Assembly: GCA_020746875.1 (NCBI GenBank)
Contig: JAGTJL010000018.1
Location: forward strand, 1,054,001-1,118,000
DNA: 64,000 nt
Direction: 5' to 3'
Source: Rhexocercosporidium sp. MPI-PUGE-AT-0058
Taxonomy: Eukaryota > Ascomycota > Leotiomycetes > Helotiales
Positions within the stretch are counted from its first letter, which is position 1; each line of letters begins with the position of its first letter. The notes under the pieces are model-generated. The model was not told the DNA's origin, ran no database searches, and worked only from the letters and a program-made list of their open reading frames with translations. A program made the translations under genes and the position numbers. Positions 46,551-58,800 of the stretch are shown piece after piece.

Positions 46551-46826
46551 TTGATTTTTAGGCATTAGGTTATTATTAAGCATATTTTATTATTTCGTTA
46601 AACGAACTCAGGGCCTTAGGCATAACTTTAATTAAAGAGCGAAGACGAAAGGAAGCTGGAGGCGTAATGTCTGCGGCCCTCATTGCGGTTAATTTTTGGG
46701 CATTAGGTTGCTATTGAGTATATTTTATTATTTCGTTAAACGAACTCAGGGTCCTAGGCATAGCTTTAGTTAAAGAACGAGGACGAAAAGAAACTAGAAG
46801 CGTAATATTTACGGCCTTTATTATAA
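46551..46826 (+). repeat. Tandem duplication, 138-bp unit
   Basis: Copy 1 starts TTGATTTTTAGGCATTAGG at 46551 and copy 2 TTAATTTTTGGGCATTAGG at 46689. Both contain TTTCGTTAAACGAACTCAGG, which is itself an inverted repeat around TTCGTTAAACGAA. Differences are mostly C/T and G/A. Confidence 0.8.
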
Positions 46827-46942
46827 TTATTAATTAATATATAAATCTTACACGCTTTTAAGTAATTCTAGTTAAATATATTTTAAGAGTAATATTAAAT
46901 TAGCTCCCTAATATAGCGATTAATAGTATAAAGCCATATTCG

Positions 46943-47222
46943 TGTTACGGCTGGCTAGAGGTTAATACGGTGTAAAGGAAGCTTTGTATTTGGACTTAAA
47001 GCTACGCTTAGAATTAAGAAGAAAAGATAAAGAGAAAAGGAGAGCTCTCTATAAGAGGGAGCTCTAATATAAATACATAAAGGGCCATCCTAGCCTTTCC
47101 TAATTAGGCCTAGCAAAGTCAACGTTCGTTGACTGGCCATCCACTCCTCGGCTATTCACTAGTACGTCGCCTGTGTACGTGAGACGCACGTGAGGCTTAC
47201 GGCCCTGCGTACGGTCGTAACA
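46943..47222. mobile_element. Solo LTR with ATTCG target duplication
   Basis: 280 bp starting TGTTACGGCTGG and ending GGTCGTAACA, so the ends are inverted (TGTTACG/CGTAACA). The 5-bp sequences on each side, 46938-46942 and 47223-47227, are both ATTCG. A GAGCTCTCTATAAGAGGGAGCTC palindrome lies in the middle. No internal retrotransposon sequence is attached, so this is a solo LTR left by recombination. The right part keeps many CpA and TpG. Confidence 0.82.
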
Positions 47223-47621
47223 ATTCGGCTTTATAATAGGTAGCTTCGCGGGGCTTAATATAATAAAAAAGGAGGCAATCGAGCTAAGTTATCTTCATAT
47301 AAATTTCTATCTTAAAGAATTAATACTTAGCGCTTATATATATTATTTAGATTACTTTCATTAACTTTGCCCGAGATAATAGAAATCATAAGGCTATCTT
47401 AATATTATAAGTTACTTTAACTTAAGCTATTCTTAAAAGTCATATTTAAAGCAGGGACATCGACATAAGACTTGCGTATTATCCTGCCGCTTTTAGTAGT
47501 AATCTAAGTTAATATAAGTAAAGGCTTAAAGAATAACTAAAAGACAATTTAGAGCTCTTACAAAAGTTAGATATTAAAGAATATATATTAGAAATTTAAT
47601 TAATAATATTAAAAAAGCTTA
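47223..47621. other. AT-rich spacer
   Basis: RIP-like AT-rich sequence between the solo LTR and the MITE. No feature recognised. Confidence 0.5.
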
Positions 47622-48040
47622 ACGTGGTTTGTCAGGACCTTGCGCATATCAGGACCCTGCGCACTTCAAAATGCATACAAAATTCGTCTGTGCGTAACCG
47701 TGCACTTTATACATTTATTAATAAAAGAAAGTTATTATTTTTAATATAAATTATTTGTATTAAAATTAAAATAGAATATTATTTTTAGCTTTATATAATA
47801 TATAGTTATTAAGATATAATATTTAAAGGCCAAATAATCCTTGTAATTTACTTTTTTCTTAATAACTTAATAATTATAAATAAGATAAACTTGAAAATTT
47901 CAAAATATTAAATATTTAAATTATATATAACTTTTTTTAATTTATAACTTTCTTTTATTAATAAATACATAAAGTGCACGGTTACGCACAGACGTTTTTT
48001 GTATGCATTTTGAAGTGCGCAGGGTCCTGATAAACCACGT
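47622..48040. mobile_element. 419-bp fold-back MITE
   Basis: Long inverted arms, about 47622-47735 and 47928-48040, start ACGTGGTTTGTCAGGACC and ACGTGGTTTATCAGGACC in inward reading, and share GTGCGTAACCGTGCACTTTA. TA flanks both ends (47620-47621, 48041-48042). The core is AT-rich without coding capacity. The left arm has an extra 17-nt duplication of TCAGGACCYTGCGCA. The size, TIRs and TA duplication fit a non-autonomous Tc1/mariner-type element. Confidence 0.85.
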
Positions 48041-48535
48041 TATTATTAAAGAAAACCATTTAAAAGATATAATAAAATACCCGAGATATTCTATATAAAT
48101 CTTAATAAGCGCGTGAAAGAAATAATTAAAGTATTAATTTATATTAAGACTTTAATTATATGCTTTATAAATAAAATAAAATTAATAAACAAAGCGTTAC
48201 AGTAAAAATAAAAGTAAATATAAAAGGTGCCTTTACGGAAGTTTACTATTTAATAATATAACTGTCTTATTTAAGTTAGTAAAAATAAACTACCGGAGGA
48301 AAATCTTTTTAAACGCCGCGAAGCAATCTTTAATATTAAGGCTATCCTTATAATAGTTATAAGGTTGAAAACCTCTGAGCTTTAATATATAAAACCTTAC
48401 TTTTTTTTTTTTTTTTTTTTATAAGCGACATTTTTTGCTACGTGTTTTCACTTAATTTTATCTTAAATTAATATTTAAATAAGTATATTATTAAGTTTTT
48501 TAACCTCGTGGATAATAAAATTAAGTTAAGGGGTT
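48041..48535. other. AT-rich spacer with T20 run
   Basis: RIP-like sequence between the MITE and the chromovirus. It contains 20 consecutive T at 48401-48420. No other feature recognised. Confidence 0.6.
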
Positions 48536-48920
48536 TGTTACGATCTGAAGGATTACGTGTGTCTTGGCCTTGAGGCTCGGCAGCCCTACTGCACAAAAAA
48601 GTCAAGACTAAAACAGGATCACAGGGACATATAATTATATAATATGCGAGCTCGTTAAATAGTCTCGCAGGCTTGCAGCGAGCTCCACGAGCTGGCTAGT
48701 AGAGCTCGCATTTAAAATCGAAGTTTTATATAAGTAAATAAGTTTCTTAATTAATAAAGCTTTATACTTAAATTATTATAATAAGTTTATTTTATAATTT
48801 ATTATTACTTATAATGTCTTAATTCCTATTAAGAACCGAACGTCTTATAACTTTACTTTATTAATTAATACTAACCGACGAGCTTATACACGCCGTACCC
48901 GCAAAACTAAGAACGTTACA
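48536..48920 (+). repeat. 5' LTR of the first chromovirus
   Basis: 385 bp, starting TGTTACGATCTGAAGG and ending GGAACGTTACA-type TG...CA ends (here AGAACGTTACA). It retains more C and G than the 3' copy. Confidence 0.92.
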
Positions 48921-51900
48921 CTTTAAGCACTTTATTTAAAGTATTGTCACTCGACACTATAGCCTTAAACACCCCTGCTTTAGCCGGATTCGTTAAGGGA
49001 AAAGAAAGCGAAATAAAAATTAAGGAAGTCGTCCAAAAACCCGAGGCACTTAAGGTCTAGATACTCGACACCTATTATAAATAACGAAACAAACTTAAGC
49101 AGTTTATCCTATAGTATAATATATACCTCGCCTTTAACTCGGACAAGTTCGACACCGAATTAAAAAAGGTCCTTTAAATCGCCTCTTTTCTTTAAGAAAC
49201 GGCCGCCCACTAAATTAAACCAACGTTAAGCGACTACTTCCTCAACTATATTAAAGGAAAATACTCCTTAGCTATAGCCGAAAAAGTAAGATTATTTTTA
49301 AAACCGTTACTAAATTTATAATTATTATTAAAACAGTCTTTAAAGACCCTAATGAGACCGAGTAGGCGGAAAAGCATTTGCTTGGCCTTCACTAGCGAGG
49401 GACTGTCTATAAATACACGGCGGAATTTAACTACTATATCTTATGTCTAAAATAGACCGACAATAGGCTAAGGGCCTAATACTACAAGGGCCTTAAGGAC
49501 CACCTAAAGGACGAGCTCTTTAGAATGCCGAAGACAACTATATTAAACGGGTTAATTAAAAACTCAATCGAAATCGATAATCGAATCTAAGAGCGCTAGC
49601 GGAAATAAAGGGGCTATTTCGCCCCGTCTTAATTCCGGAAACCTTAGTTTCCTTAAAACAAAAGGAAGAGATATAATTACTACTAATTAAACCTTAATAA
49701 TAAACGAAATCACTATAACCTTATGAAAATAAATAATACGAAAAGAAAGGGGCTTAAATAGACTAAGAAGTAGAAGCGACAAAAGAAAAGACTATGTTAC
49801 ACTTATAGTAAAAGCAGACATTTCGCCCGAGACTGCTCTTAGGCGAAACGAGAGAGAAAACTTAGGAATAAAATTAAGCGAGAATTTAAATTAGTAAATA
49901 AGAAGCCCGCCTACCGGGAGGCGGCCCTTATAAAATTTAATTCCTAAGACTTTATTAAAGCCAACGAAGCTTATGACACGGACTTAAAACTCGGCGAGAA
50001 TCTCGTAAAGTTCCTCGACGAAGATTAAGAGAGCCAGGATACCAGGGAAATCTCGGACTACGTTTATAACGACCTCCTCTATTAAAACGAAAATTAATTT
50101 ATCCGGAGTTACTATAACGAGTAACAAATATAAATACACGCTAAAAGAAAACCTGATTTCTTAAAAGTACATCGCACCTAGGAATCCCTAAAAAAAGGAC
50201 TAGATTACGTCGTGATTTATTAAGACGTAACCACAGTAGTATTCTAAAAAAACACAAAATAAGACAATAAGGTTTTAAAACGTTACACCGCCAATCTAAA
50301 AATAAAACCTAAACCTAAGTAATATAAGCAGCTAAACGATTACCTTTAAGTCAAGGACACGTGGGCACTAATCCACGAAACAAGAGGAATTCGTTATTAG
50401 CGCTATAAGCAATACACGGTAGAGCTAACCCGTTATTAACTAATGCGAGAGGATATAATCTAAGGACTATTGAACCTATTTAAGGAAAATACCCCTTACA
50501 CCTTACTAAGCTACGACTAAGGACTAAAGAGGTAGCTAAACAAAACCATAAGGGGAATCGTTTAAGAATAGCAAAACATCCCTAAAGACTTATTACCGTG
50601 CCCCAAACTAAACGCTACAAAAGAATACAATTACTTAATTATATTAATTATAGTAGCGGACATAAAAACAAAAGCTTTAATAGATTTAAGAATAATAAAA
50701 CACTTTATAAACCCCGAGTTTATTAAGAAATAAAACATACCTAAGGCTATAAAAGCGCGACCCTACTGCCTTACGTTATTAAACAGAAAGGACGTAAATA
50801 ACGACGGATAAGTCTAAGAAAAGACCGCCGAGATATTAATAAAAGTAAAAACCTACACAAAAGTCTTTTATTTCGACATCGTTCTTATTAAAAAGCACGA
50901 CATAATACTAGGAACTTTATGACTATATAACTATAACCCTAGCATAAATTAAATAACTAAAGAAGTCGAGTTCAACAACTATTACTATAGAAGTAATTAA
51001 CTAACCGGCAAAAGAGAGGCTAGCGCTACCTCCTTAATAAAAACGCTAAAGGACTTTAAATAAACGAGTCGGATTCTTAGCCAAAAGGAATCCCTAAATT
51101 ATTCTAGCTAAACGGATAATATACGGAAACAATTGCCCGCACTATATAAAAGATTCACAAAGATGTTCGAGGATCCGCAGGACATAAAGGCTTTCCCTAA
51201 GCACTAGCCCTAAGTCTACGAAATTAACTTTAAAAATAAGTTCGTACTCATCGCAGAAAAACTTCGCTATTACAATTACATAACCATAAAGACGCTTAAA
51301 GAATATCAAGAGTTAGAGGTACGAAAAGGATAGATTTAAAAATTAAAATCACTATATACTATTAATATATTAATAGCCAAGAAGCCAGGAGACCTAAAGG
51401 AGAGACCTTATAACGACTATTATATAATTAATAACGGAATCATACAAAATGTTTATCTTTTACTTAATATATAATACTTATGGGATAGGTTAACTAAGGC
51501 AAAAGTTTACATTAAACTAAACTAATATAACGCATTTAATTTAATTTAAATTAAAAAAGGTTACAAATAAAAGACCGCCTTTATATTACCTTCGGGCTTG
51601 TGAGAGTATACGGTAATGCCGTTCAGACTCACGAACGCACCCGCCACATACTAAAGGCAGAATAACGAAATCCTACGGAACTTCATCGGTAAGTTCGCCA
51701 TATACTACCTCGACGACATACTGGTTTACTCGAAGACACTCGAGGAACACCAAAAGTATATTATTACAGTTATAAAAGCCTTACTTAAAGTAAACTCTAG
51801 ACTAAAGTTAACGAAATGTGAATTCTCGGTCGAACAGGTCACCTTCTTAAGTTATATTATATACCTAAAACAAATAAGTATTAACTTAAACAAAATCAAA

Positions 51901-54046
51901 GCCGTAAAAAAATAAATGTCGTCGAAAAATATTAAAAATATACAATTTTAATTAAGGTTTACTAACTTTTATTAACAATTTTTTTAAGGCTACTTAAAAA
52001 TCGTAAAACCCTTTATTAACTTAACTAGAAAGGAAGTCCCCTTTGCCTAAGACAAATATTATAAAAAGGCTTTCTAACAACTAAAAACTAAATTCATAAA
52101 GGAACTAATCTTATATAGTTTTAACGAAGAAATAAAAATTATTATTAAAACCAACGCCTTAGACACATACACCGGCGCAACACACCTACAAAAGAATAAA
52201 TAAGAACGGCTACACTTAATAGCCTATTACTTAAAAAAAATGTCCCTAGCCAAGTAAAATTACAATATTTATAAAAAGGAACTCATAGCAATCGTTAAGA
52301 CACTTAAACACTAGAAAATCTACTTATAAGAAATTAAGTTCCTAGTAATTATTTACACTAACTATATAAATCTCCAAACTTTTACTACTACAAAGGTCCT
52401 TAATAATTAAAGGTTAGCCCAATAGTCTAAAGAACTGGCCTCGTATGACTTAATTATTAAGTATGTTTAGAAAAAGGACAACGCTAAGGCGGACGCCTTA
52501 AGTAAACTACTAAGCTATAAAGACAATAAAGTCTATAACGAGACCGCATTACTAAAGCAATTAAACAATAAGGATATAATACCTAATATTCAAAAAATTG
52601 CCGCTATAGAGTTAGACCTTAGCAAACCTTAGTCGAAAACATTAAAACAGGCTTAACGAAATGACAGAGCATCGCTAAACTAGACTAAGGAACCCATCCA
52701 CGGAAATATCGTCAAAAATAAAATTATATAAATTAACAGAAAAGTTTGGTTGCCCTTAAGTCTAACTAAAGCTTACGTAAAAGAATAACACGGACTTCCC
52801 ATGTATAAACATTAAGAAATATAAAAAACGTATTTTAAAATAATAAGAGACTATTAAGCCGAAGGACTTTACGTTATAATTAAAAAAGTAATTATTAATT
52901 ATAATGTTTATATTAAGAACAAGCCTTCCCGACATACACTTTATAAGTAAATAATCATAATACTAATACCACCGAAATTCTAAAAATCAATCTTATGGGA
53001 TTTTATAAGGCCGTTATTACTATTAAAGGACTAGGTCATAAGGATTAGCTATAACATAATACTCGTCATTATAAAACGACTTACTAAATATATAATTTTA
53101 ATATTAATTAAATCCATCCTCATAGCCGAAGACCTAACATAAGTATACCTTAAGGAAATAATATCTAAGCATAAGATATTAAAAGAAATAGTATTAAATC
53201 AAAATAAGTTGTTTATATTTAAGTTCTAAAAAGCATTAATAGCCTTTTTAAGGACTAATCAAAAGCTATTAACGGCCTTTTACCCTTAAACTAATAAAGG
53301 TAATAAATGAATAAACTAAGTAATTAAAGCGTACTTACGTTATTATATTAATTATTAATAAAATAACTAGGTAGGATTACTACTATTAATAGAATTTGCC
53401 TATAATAACTCGACTACAGAAACTATTAAAGTAATACCTTTCTTCGCTAATTACGGTTATAAACCTATTGCCTATAAAAAGCCTAATAAAATTATTAAAA
53501 ATAATAATACGGCGCACATTTAAGTTTAAGAAATTCAAGACCTCTATAAGGAATTAATAAAAGAACTCTAGTTTATAACGAAAAGAAACACGTACTACTA
53601 TAATAAGAAACGTAATTAAGAGCTAACGCTATAAGAAAGAGATAAAGTTTATCTTTTATAAAAAAATATTAACACTAAGCGTCTAAGCCACAAATTAAAC
53701 TATAAGAAATTAAGACCGTTTAAAGTTAAATAAGTTAAAGGATTATTAAATTACAAACTCCAGTTATTAACCACAATAAAGAAAGTATTCTTTATATTTT
53801 ATATATCCTTATTAAAAAAGGCACTACTAAGAGCACTACCGGCCCCAAAAACAATTACCGAATTAATAAACCCACTCGAGGAGTACAATATAAAGGAACT
53901 ACTAGACTATTAATATAAACGAGACAAAATTAAATATTTAATAAAATAAAAGAATTACCTACCATTCGAGAACACATGAGAACCTAAGTCAAGCCTTCGC
54001 TGCCCGAAGTTGCTTGCCAATTTCCACTAATAAAACCTAAATCTGC

Positions 54047-54520
54047 CTAAGGAGAGTCTATAGAGTCGAAGGGAAGGTCGACCATCAGGTCAAAGGAGAG
54101 GTCGACAGAGTCAGCGGAACTAAGACGTTCCGCGTCTACTAGCTTAACACTTTCTTATGCCTCCTCGCCTTTCTATTTCTCTTCCTCTTCCTTTTCTAGG
54201 GCCTCGAGAGCGTTAAGCTTATCCATTGAATTCAAGCCAGCCGCGATCATCTTTTGCTTCCGGTCTTAGAGGAAGTGCTACTACTTCCTTAGCCGGAGGA
54301 TCTTCGCTATGGCCTCCTCTTCTTCCTACTGCATCTTCGAAATCTGCGATTCGAGACTCTCCTAGTCCCGGACCGTAGGCATACGATTCACCTCACGAAC
54401 ATTATAAGATTTGCACATTTTAATATAACGACCACAACACAAGAGTTTAGGATCCCGAGGCGACACACATTGCCTCGCGATCGTAAGGCTAGCATTCTCA
54501 CAACGAGTACAGGGCGCCAT
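54047..54520 (-). pseudogene. Antisense Cys-rich/coiled-coil ORF of the chromovirus
   Basis: On the strand opposite to gag-pol, beside the 3' LTR. It starts MAPCTRCENASLTIARQC with a second cluster (KLLCCGRYIKMC), then a charged coiled coil (ESLESQISKMQ, EEEEAIAKILRLRK, MDKLNALEALEKEEEE). Within this frame the stops are all TAG or TAA at places where Gln fits (for example TAG at 54362-54364), so it was an open frame of about 158 codons before RIP. It may continue to about 53,986, overlapping the chromodomain code. The same ORF type is present in the second chromovirus. A role in nucleic-acid binding is only a guess from the Cys pattern. Confidence 0.7.
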
Positions 54521-54685
54521 TTTCTTTCCTATTAAATTTATTTCTCTTTTTAACGCAATATAATTAGCTTTCTTAGTTAAGCGTTTAAGTGACATAATAA
54601 AAGGAAAAGACAGCCGTAGGTAATTGTCAATATTTCCTTTAATATACTTAAGCGTAAAGACACGCTAAGGACGGAAAGGGAATAA

Positions 54686-55070
54686 TATTACAATCTAAAA
54701 GATTACGTGTGTCTTGGCCCTAAGGCTCGGCAGCCTTACTATATAAAAAAACCAAGACTAAAATAAAATCACAAGAACATATAATCATATAATATACGAG
54801 CTCGCTAAATAGTCTCGTAGGCTCGTAACGAGCTCCGCGAGTTAATTAGCAGAACTCGCACTTAAAATCGAAGTTTTATATTAATAAATAAGTTTCTTAA
54901 TTAATAAAGCTTTATATTTAAATTATTATAATAAGTTTACTTTATAATTTATTATTACTTATAACGTCTTAATTCTTATTAAGAACCGAACGTCTTATGA
55001 CTTTACTTTATTAATTAATACCAATCGACGAGCTTATACGCGCCGTACCCGCAAAACCAGGAACGTTATA
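54686..55070 (+). repeat. 3' LTR of the first chromovirus
   Basis: 385 bp, same length as the 5' LTR. It starts TATTACAATCTAAAAG where the 5' copy has TGTTACGATCTGAAGG, and ends GTTATA where the 5' copy has GTTACA, showing G-to-A and C-to-T changes. Only RIP-type changes seem needed to relate the two copies over most of their length. Confidence 0.92.
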
Positions 55071-55501
55071 GGGTTTTATAACGGTAATTATTATTAAATT
55101 CCTCGGTATCTTTAAATTAGCAAATTACTTTTTTAATATATTTCTTTTTTATTATAACCGCGACATCGAGTGTATAAGCACGGGCTTCCTCAAGAATAGT
55201 TACAAAAGTAACTAACTTAAATCGCTTACTTTAATTACTTATAAGCATAAATATAAGAGATTTAAACAATAGCTATAAGGCTTTAGCTATAAAAACGAGA
55301 TCTGTCGAATTGTCCTTATTAACACAAAAGCAATCCTTTCCGATAGGTGAGAACACCGTCAATAACCTCGCTATTCTTATATAACGGCGAAAAATAAGCC
55401 GTAAAACATCTTATAAAGAGATTATTATATTTATAATTAATTATTTATCCCTAATTATAACCGTAAGCGCTTAAGAAGAATTAATAATTCGAAGTGCAGA
55501 A
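55071..55501. other. AT-rich spacer
   Basis: RIP-like sequence between the chromovirus and the second solo LTR. No feature recognised beyond the GGGTT duplication at its left end. Confidence 0.55.
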
Positions 55502-55811
55502 TGTGAGAATAGGCGAGCCAATCAGAATGAGGAAGCGCAGTAGGTAAGGACACGTGATCAAAGAGAGAGAATTACTTGCTTGCTTCCTTGAAGAGCTAGG
55601 AGAGCTCTTCAGTAGTTATATACAAAATAATAACTTCTCTAGAAGCTTCTACGACTACGTAACTAATTACGTAGCTTATACGAGCTACGTAATTGAATAC
55701 GAGCGTAATTTCCCGGAATACAAAGGTAATTTCCGGGCCGCGTAAGCAGTGCAAACTCCTTCGGCTATTCTAGGGTAGAATCGGCACGAGTTACCGAAGG
55801 CAAATCCAACA
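55502..55811. mobile_element. Solo LTR with CAGAA target duplication
   Basis: 310 bp starting TGTGAGAATAGGCG and ending AAATCCAACA. The flanks 55497-55501 and 55812-55816 are both CAGAA. It keeps normal CpA/TpG (for example CAGAATGAGGAAGCGCAG), in contrast with its surroundings. The 63-codon open frame at 55554-55745 lies inside it and is not considered a gene. Confidence 0.82.
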
Positions 55812-57700
55812 CAGAAGTGGTTCTGTCTTATATTTCTTAATTAATTACGGACGTATTTAACATACTTAAGTTAGTAATTGCGAGGGCGGAAATGTTTTTA
55901 TTTTACGGTTCTTGACTAAATATAATTATAAATATAATAAATTATAAAGGAGCCGGAAGCGCCGAGACTATAATCTTAGTGAATATGAATATAAGCGTTA
56001 AAAATAACTAGGTATTTAAAAATAAAGAGAATATATTATTACGAACCTCTTAATTAAATATAAAAGCTATTAGCTTGGTAGTTAGATGTATTAATACCGA
56101 TAGAACGATAACGGACTGGTCATATTCTAGAAGCAGTTTAGCAACCGCCTACGGAGGGGGTGCCCATCGGAAAATCTCCTTATCTTTTAGAAAAATGAAT
56201 AAATGAGGCTTAAAAGCAGGTGAAGGAGTGAGTCGAGCGCGTATCCTATGCCTTACAGTTAATACGTTATATTACGTTTATATCTATTAAAGATTCGTTC
56301 TGCTCGAGCTACGATGCAAAAGCCTGTGTATATATGTATTTATTTTCTTTCGCAGGCGCTTTGCCAAGCGATTTTTCTATTTTCTTCTTATAACGCTAAA
56401 AATTATAATTTTATTCTATTTCGTTACGTTATATTAACGACTTGAGAATCTCTTAATTGTCTTGCCCCGTCTCTTTTATTTAACCGCTCTTATGATTTCA
56501 TTAAGCGCGCCGTTAGCAGGCGAGGGCGCGATGCCTCTTCGAGTTAGTATTAGAGAGCGCTCGAGCTACCCTCGACCTTAGGAAATAAAACAATTGAATA
56601 CGGACTCTTTTTCTTATTATACTATTACTATCGTCAAGCTTAATCGTTTATTAAAGCTAGGTTTAAATTAGGATTTAAGTAAATATAAGTTTAAATTTAA
56701 ATTTCGAGATGGCTGTTAACGGAATTTTAGTTAGCATTACTTATAACAAGAGGTTCTATCGCAAGAGCTTTAGTACTATTACTTTATTAACACGCCCGTT
56801 CGATTTACTAACGACGATTAAGCTTTACTATGGTATTTATAATAAAAAGGTTATTATAATAAATAACCCGACTTGCTTTTACGGCGAGTCGCTTGTAATG
56901 CCCGTTTATTTAACTTAAGTGTTTTAAAGAAAGTATATTTTAATATACGGCGACCCGATATTTACGAAACTATAAAAGCAGAACTTAAGCGTCGATATTA
57001 CTAATCTTACTTTAATAGCGCTACTTCCTTATACCGAACAATAAGTTCTTATAATACTTCGCCTTTACTTTTATTAAAATAAATTTAAAAACCTAATTAT
57101 AAATACTATTATTATTAATAAGGAACCCGAGCCTATTATATACTTAACCGAGCCTAATATAAACTCAGTACTTATAAAACTTATTAATAATATTATAACG
57201 TTATTTATTTTACGTTTATATAAAAAAGTAAGTTTTATAACGCGATCTTTTTTTACTTATTATTTAATTACTAATTTATATGCTTTATTAAAGTTTATAT
57301 CGATGTTTATAAAGCGATTCGTGAAGATAACGAGCTAGATTATAAAGATTACGAAGATATTAATCCGAGTTATATACTTAAATTCTTTTTATATTAGTTA
57401 TTCGATTAGACTAAAAGATATAAGTTATTATATTAGTTCTTTTACTTGTTTTATTAAGTATAGAAATATTACTTACGGCCTTACGAATAAACACGTCTTT
57501 TATAAAATAAAGTTCTTTTTTTTCTTTTTAATTTTTCTTTACGCTTTTAACAAAATATTAGCCTGAAAATATATTATTATAGTACTTGCTAATTAAGATT
57601 ATATTGAAACTCTTTAGCCGATTAAGGGCGTAATCGATATGTATATTATTAAAGAAAAGCGGCGTTTATAAATATATTTTATTAATCGTAGTAATACGAG
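55812..57700. other. AT-rich, RIP-like; unidentified
   Basis: Probably old transposon sequence. A 69-codon frame at 56709-56918 (+) is open but its product is not recognised. ACGAG at 57696-57700 would be the left target duplication of the second chromovirus. Confidence 0.5.
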
Positions 57701-58194
57701 TGTCACGGTCCGTGTATGTACTCGGTGTAAATACGGTGGGTTGTGTTAATCTTAATGATCGAGAAGTAGGTATATTACGTATAATGGAATAAATAATAAC
57801 TAATATAATTAAAATACTATTTTCAGTTAAGCACGAAGCTCTTATTTAATGGCAGACGTGTTAATCTTTTATAAAACCTTTATATTATATAACCGCCAAG
57901 ACCGCCGAGTCCTATCGGTCCTAGACTTTTAGACTTCAGCGGTTTAATAGTTTATTACGTAAAAAGGTCGCGTAATTTAAGGGCTTATTTGCCCTTTAAT
58001 CGTTTATTAATAATAACATTTATATAATATATAACTTATAAAATCTTAAGTATTAAGGTCTCTTAAAGAAATGTTTTTAAAAATGATACTTTCTTAATAT
58101 ACTTTTCCTAAAACCCCTACCCTCCTAAGCTTATAGTCTTAAATACTACGCTATCCCGGGGTTTAATATCACGGGACGTAAGGCGTTTATAACA
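57701..58194 (-). repeat. 3' LTR of the second chromovirus
   Basis: 494 bp. In element orientation it starts TGTTATAAACGCC, directly after the purine tract, and ends GGACCGTGACA. The partner LTR is outside the window, so its borders rest on TG...CA ends and the purine tract only. Confidence 0.7.
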
Positions 58195-58383
58195 CTATCC
58201 CCTTCTTAGTCTAGCGTGGTCTCTACGCTTAAATAACTTAAGAAAATATTATATATGTCTTACGGCTATTTTCCTTTTTTATTATAACCGAATAAGTATA
58301 TATTAAAAAAAAAATATAATATCTTTTAAAAGAAAAAGAAAATAATTCGCTTTATTTTATAAAATCGAAAAGAACGGTTTTAA

Positions 58384-58800
58384 GATAATACTTTATACGT
58401 TTTATACCCGAAATAATAAGACGTATATAATATCCTCCGAGTCGAGTCGTTGCTCGGAGTGTGCTAAAGTTAATAAGAGATACGACATTAAAATGCCCTT
58501 AATTAAGAGTTAAAATGCTCTCGAAAAGGCAAAAGAGAAGCTGGACGAGGAAGAAGGGTAGATACGTCGCGCTTTATAAGAGGCCGCGGCTTGTTTAAAC
58601 CGTTTATTTCGTTAGCGGAAGTTCTTAAAGAAATAAGAAGCTAAAATACTTTATTGCGGTCTTAAAAATATAAATAAATTAAATGAGATAAAAGCGTAAA
58701 AAGTTATAAAAAAAAAGAGGCAAGAGGCTTCCGTTACTCGCCCGCCTATTCCGCTATTCGCCGTCTACTCCGCCGAGTTCCTTTTAATTAAGTAAGTCTT
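58384..58800 (+). pseudogene. Antisense Cys-rich/coiled-coil ORF, second chromovirus
   Basis: Plus strand, opposite to its element. The frame reads YTRNNKTYIISSESSRCSEC, where Tyr replaces Cys at several sites (TGC or TGT to TAC or TAT), then KVNKRYDIK, then a coiled-coil with ALEKAKEKLDEEEG, RLFRxRKFLKKxEAKILYCG and LKNINKLNE. The internal stops are TAA or TAG at Gln-like places. It has the same layout and position as the 54047-54520 ORF. Confidence 0.65.

Larger units (their letters stand above)
48536..55070 (+). mobile_element. Ty3/gypsy chromovirus, complete but RIP-killed
   Basis: 6535 bp with LTRs at both ends and an exact 5-bp target duplication GGGTT (48531-48535 and 55071-55075). 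Plus-strand gag-pol remnants are in normal order: a gag zinc knuckle reading CYTYSKSRHFARDC at 49794-49835 (the second Cys is Tyr by a TGT to TAT change), reverse transcriptase with EYTVMPFRLTNAPATY at about 51604-51650 and YYLDDILVYSK at about 51701-51735, an integrase zinc-binding remnant near 52,788, and a chromodomain (EEYNIKELLDY, YLIKxKNYLPFENT) near 53,880-54,000. The purine tract GGACGGAAAGGGA precedes the 3' LTR. Stops are everywhere, mostly TAA and TAG. An antisense ORF lies between pol and the 3' LTR. The element cannot move by itself. Confidence 0.93.

Noticed and set aside
55554..55745. 63-codon plus-strand open frame in the right AT-rich zone
   Set aside because: It lies wholly inside a solo LTR bounded by CAGAA duplications.
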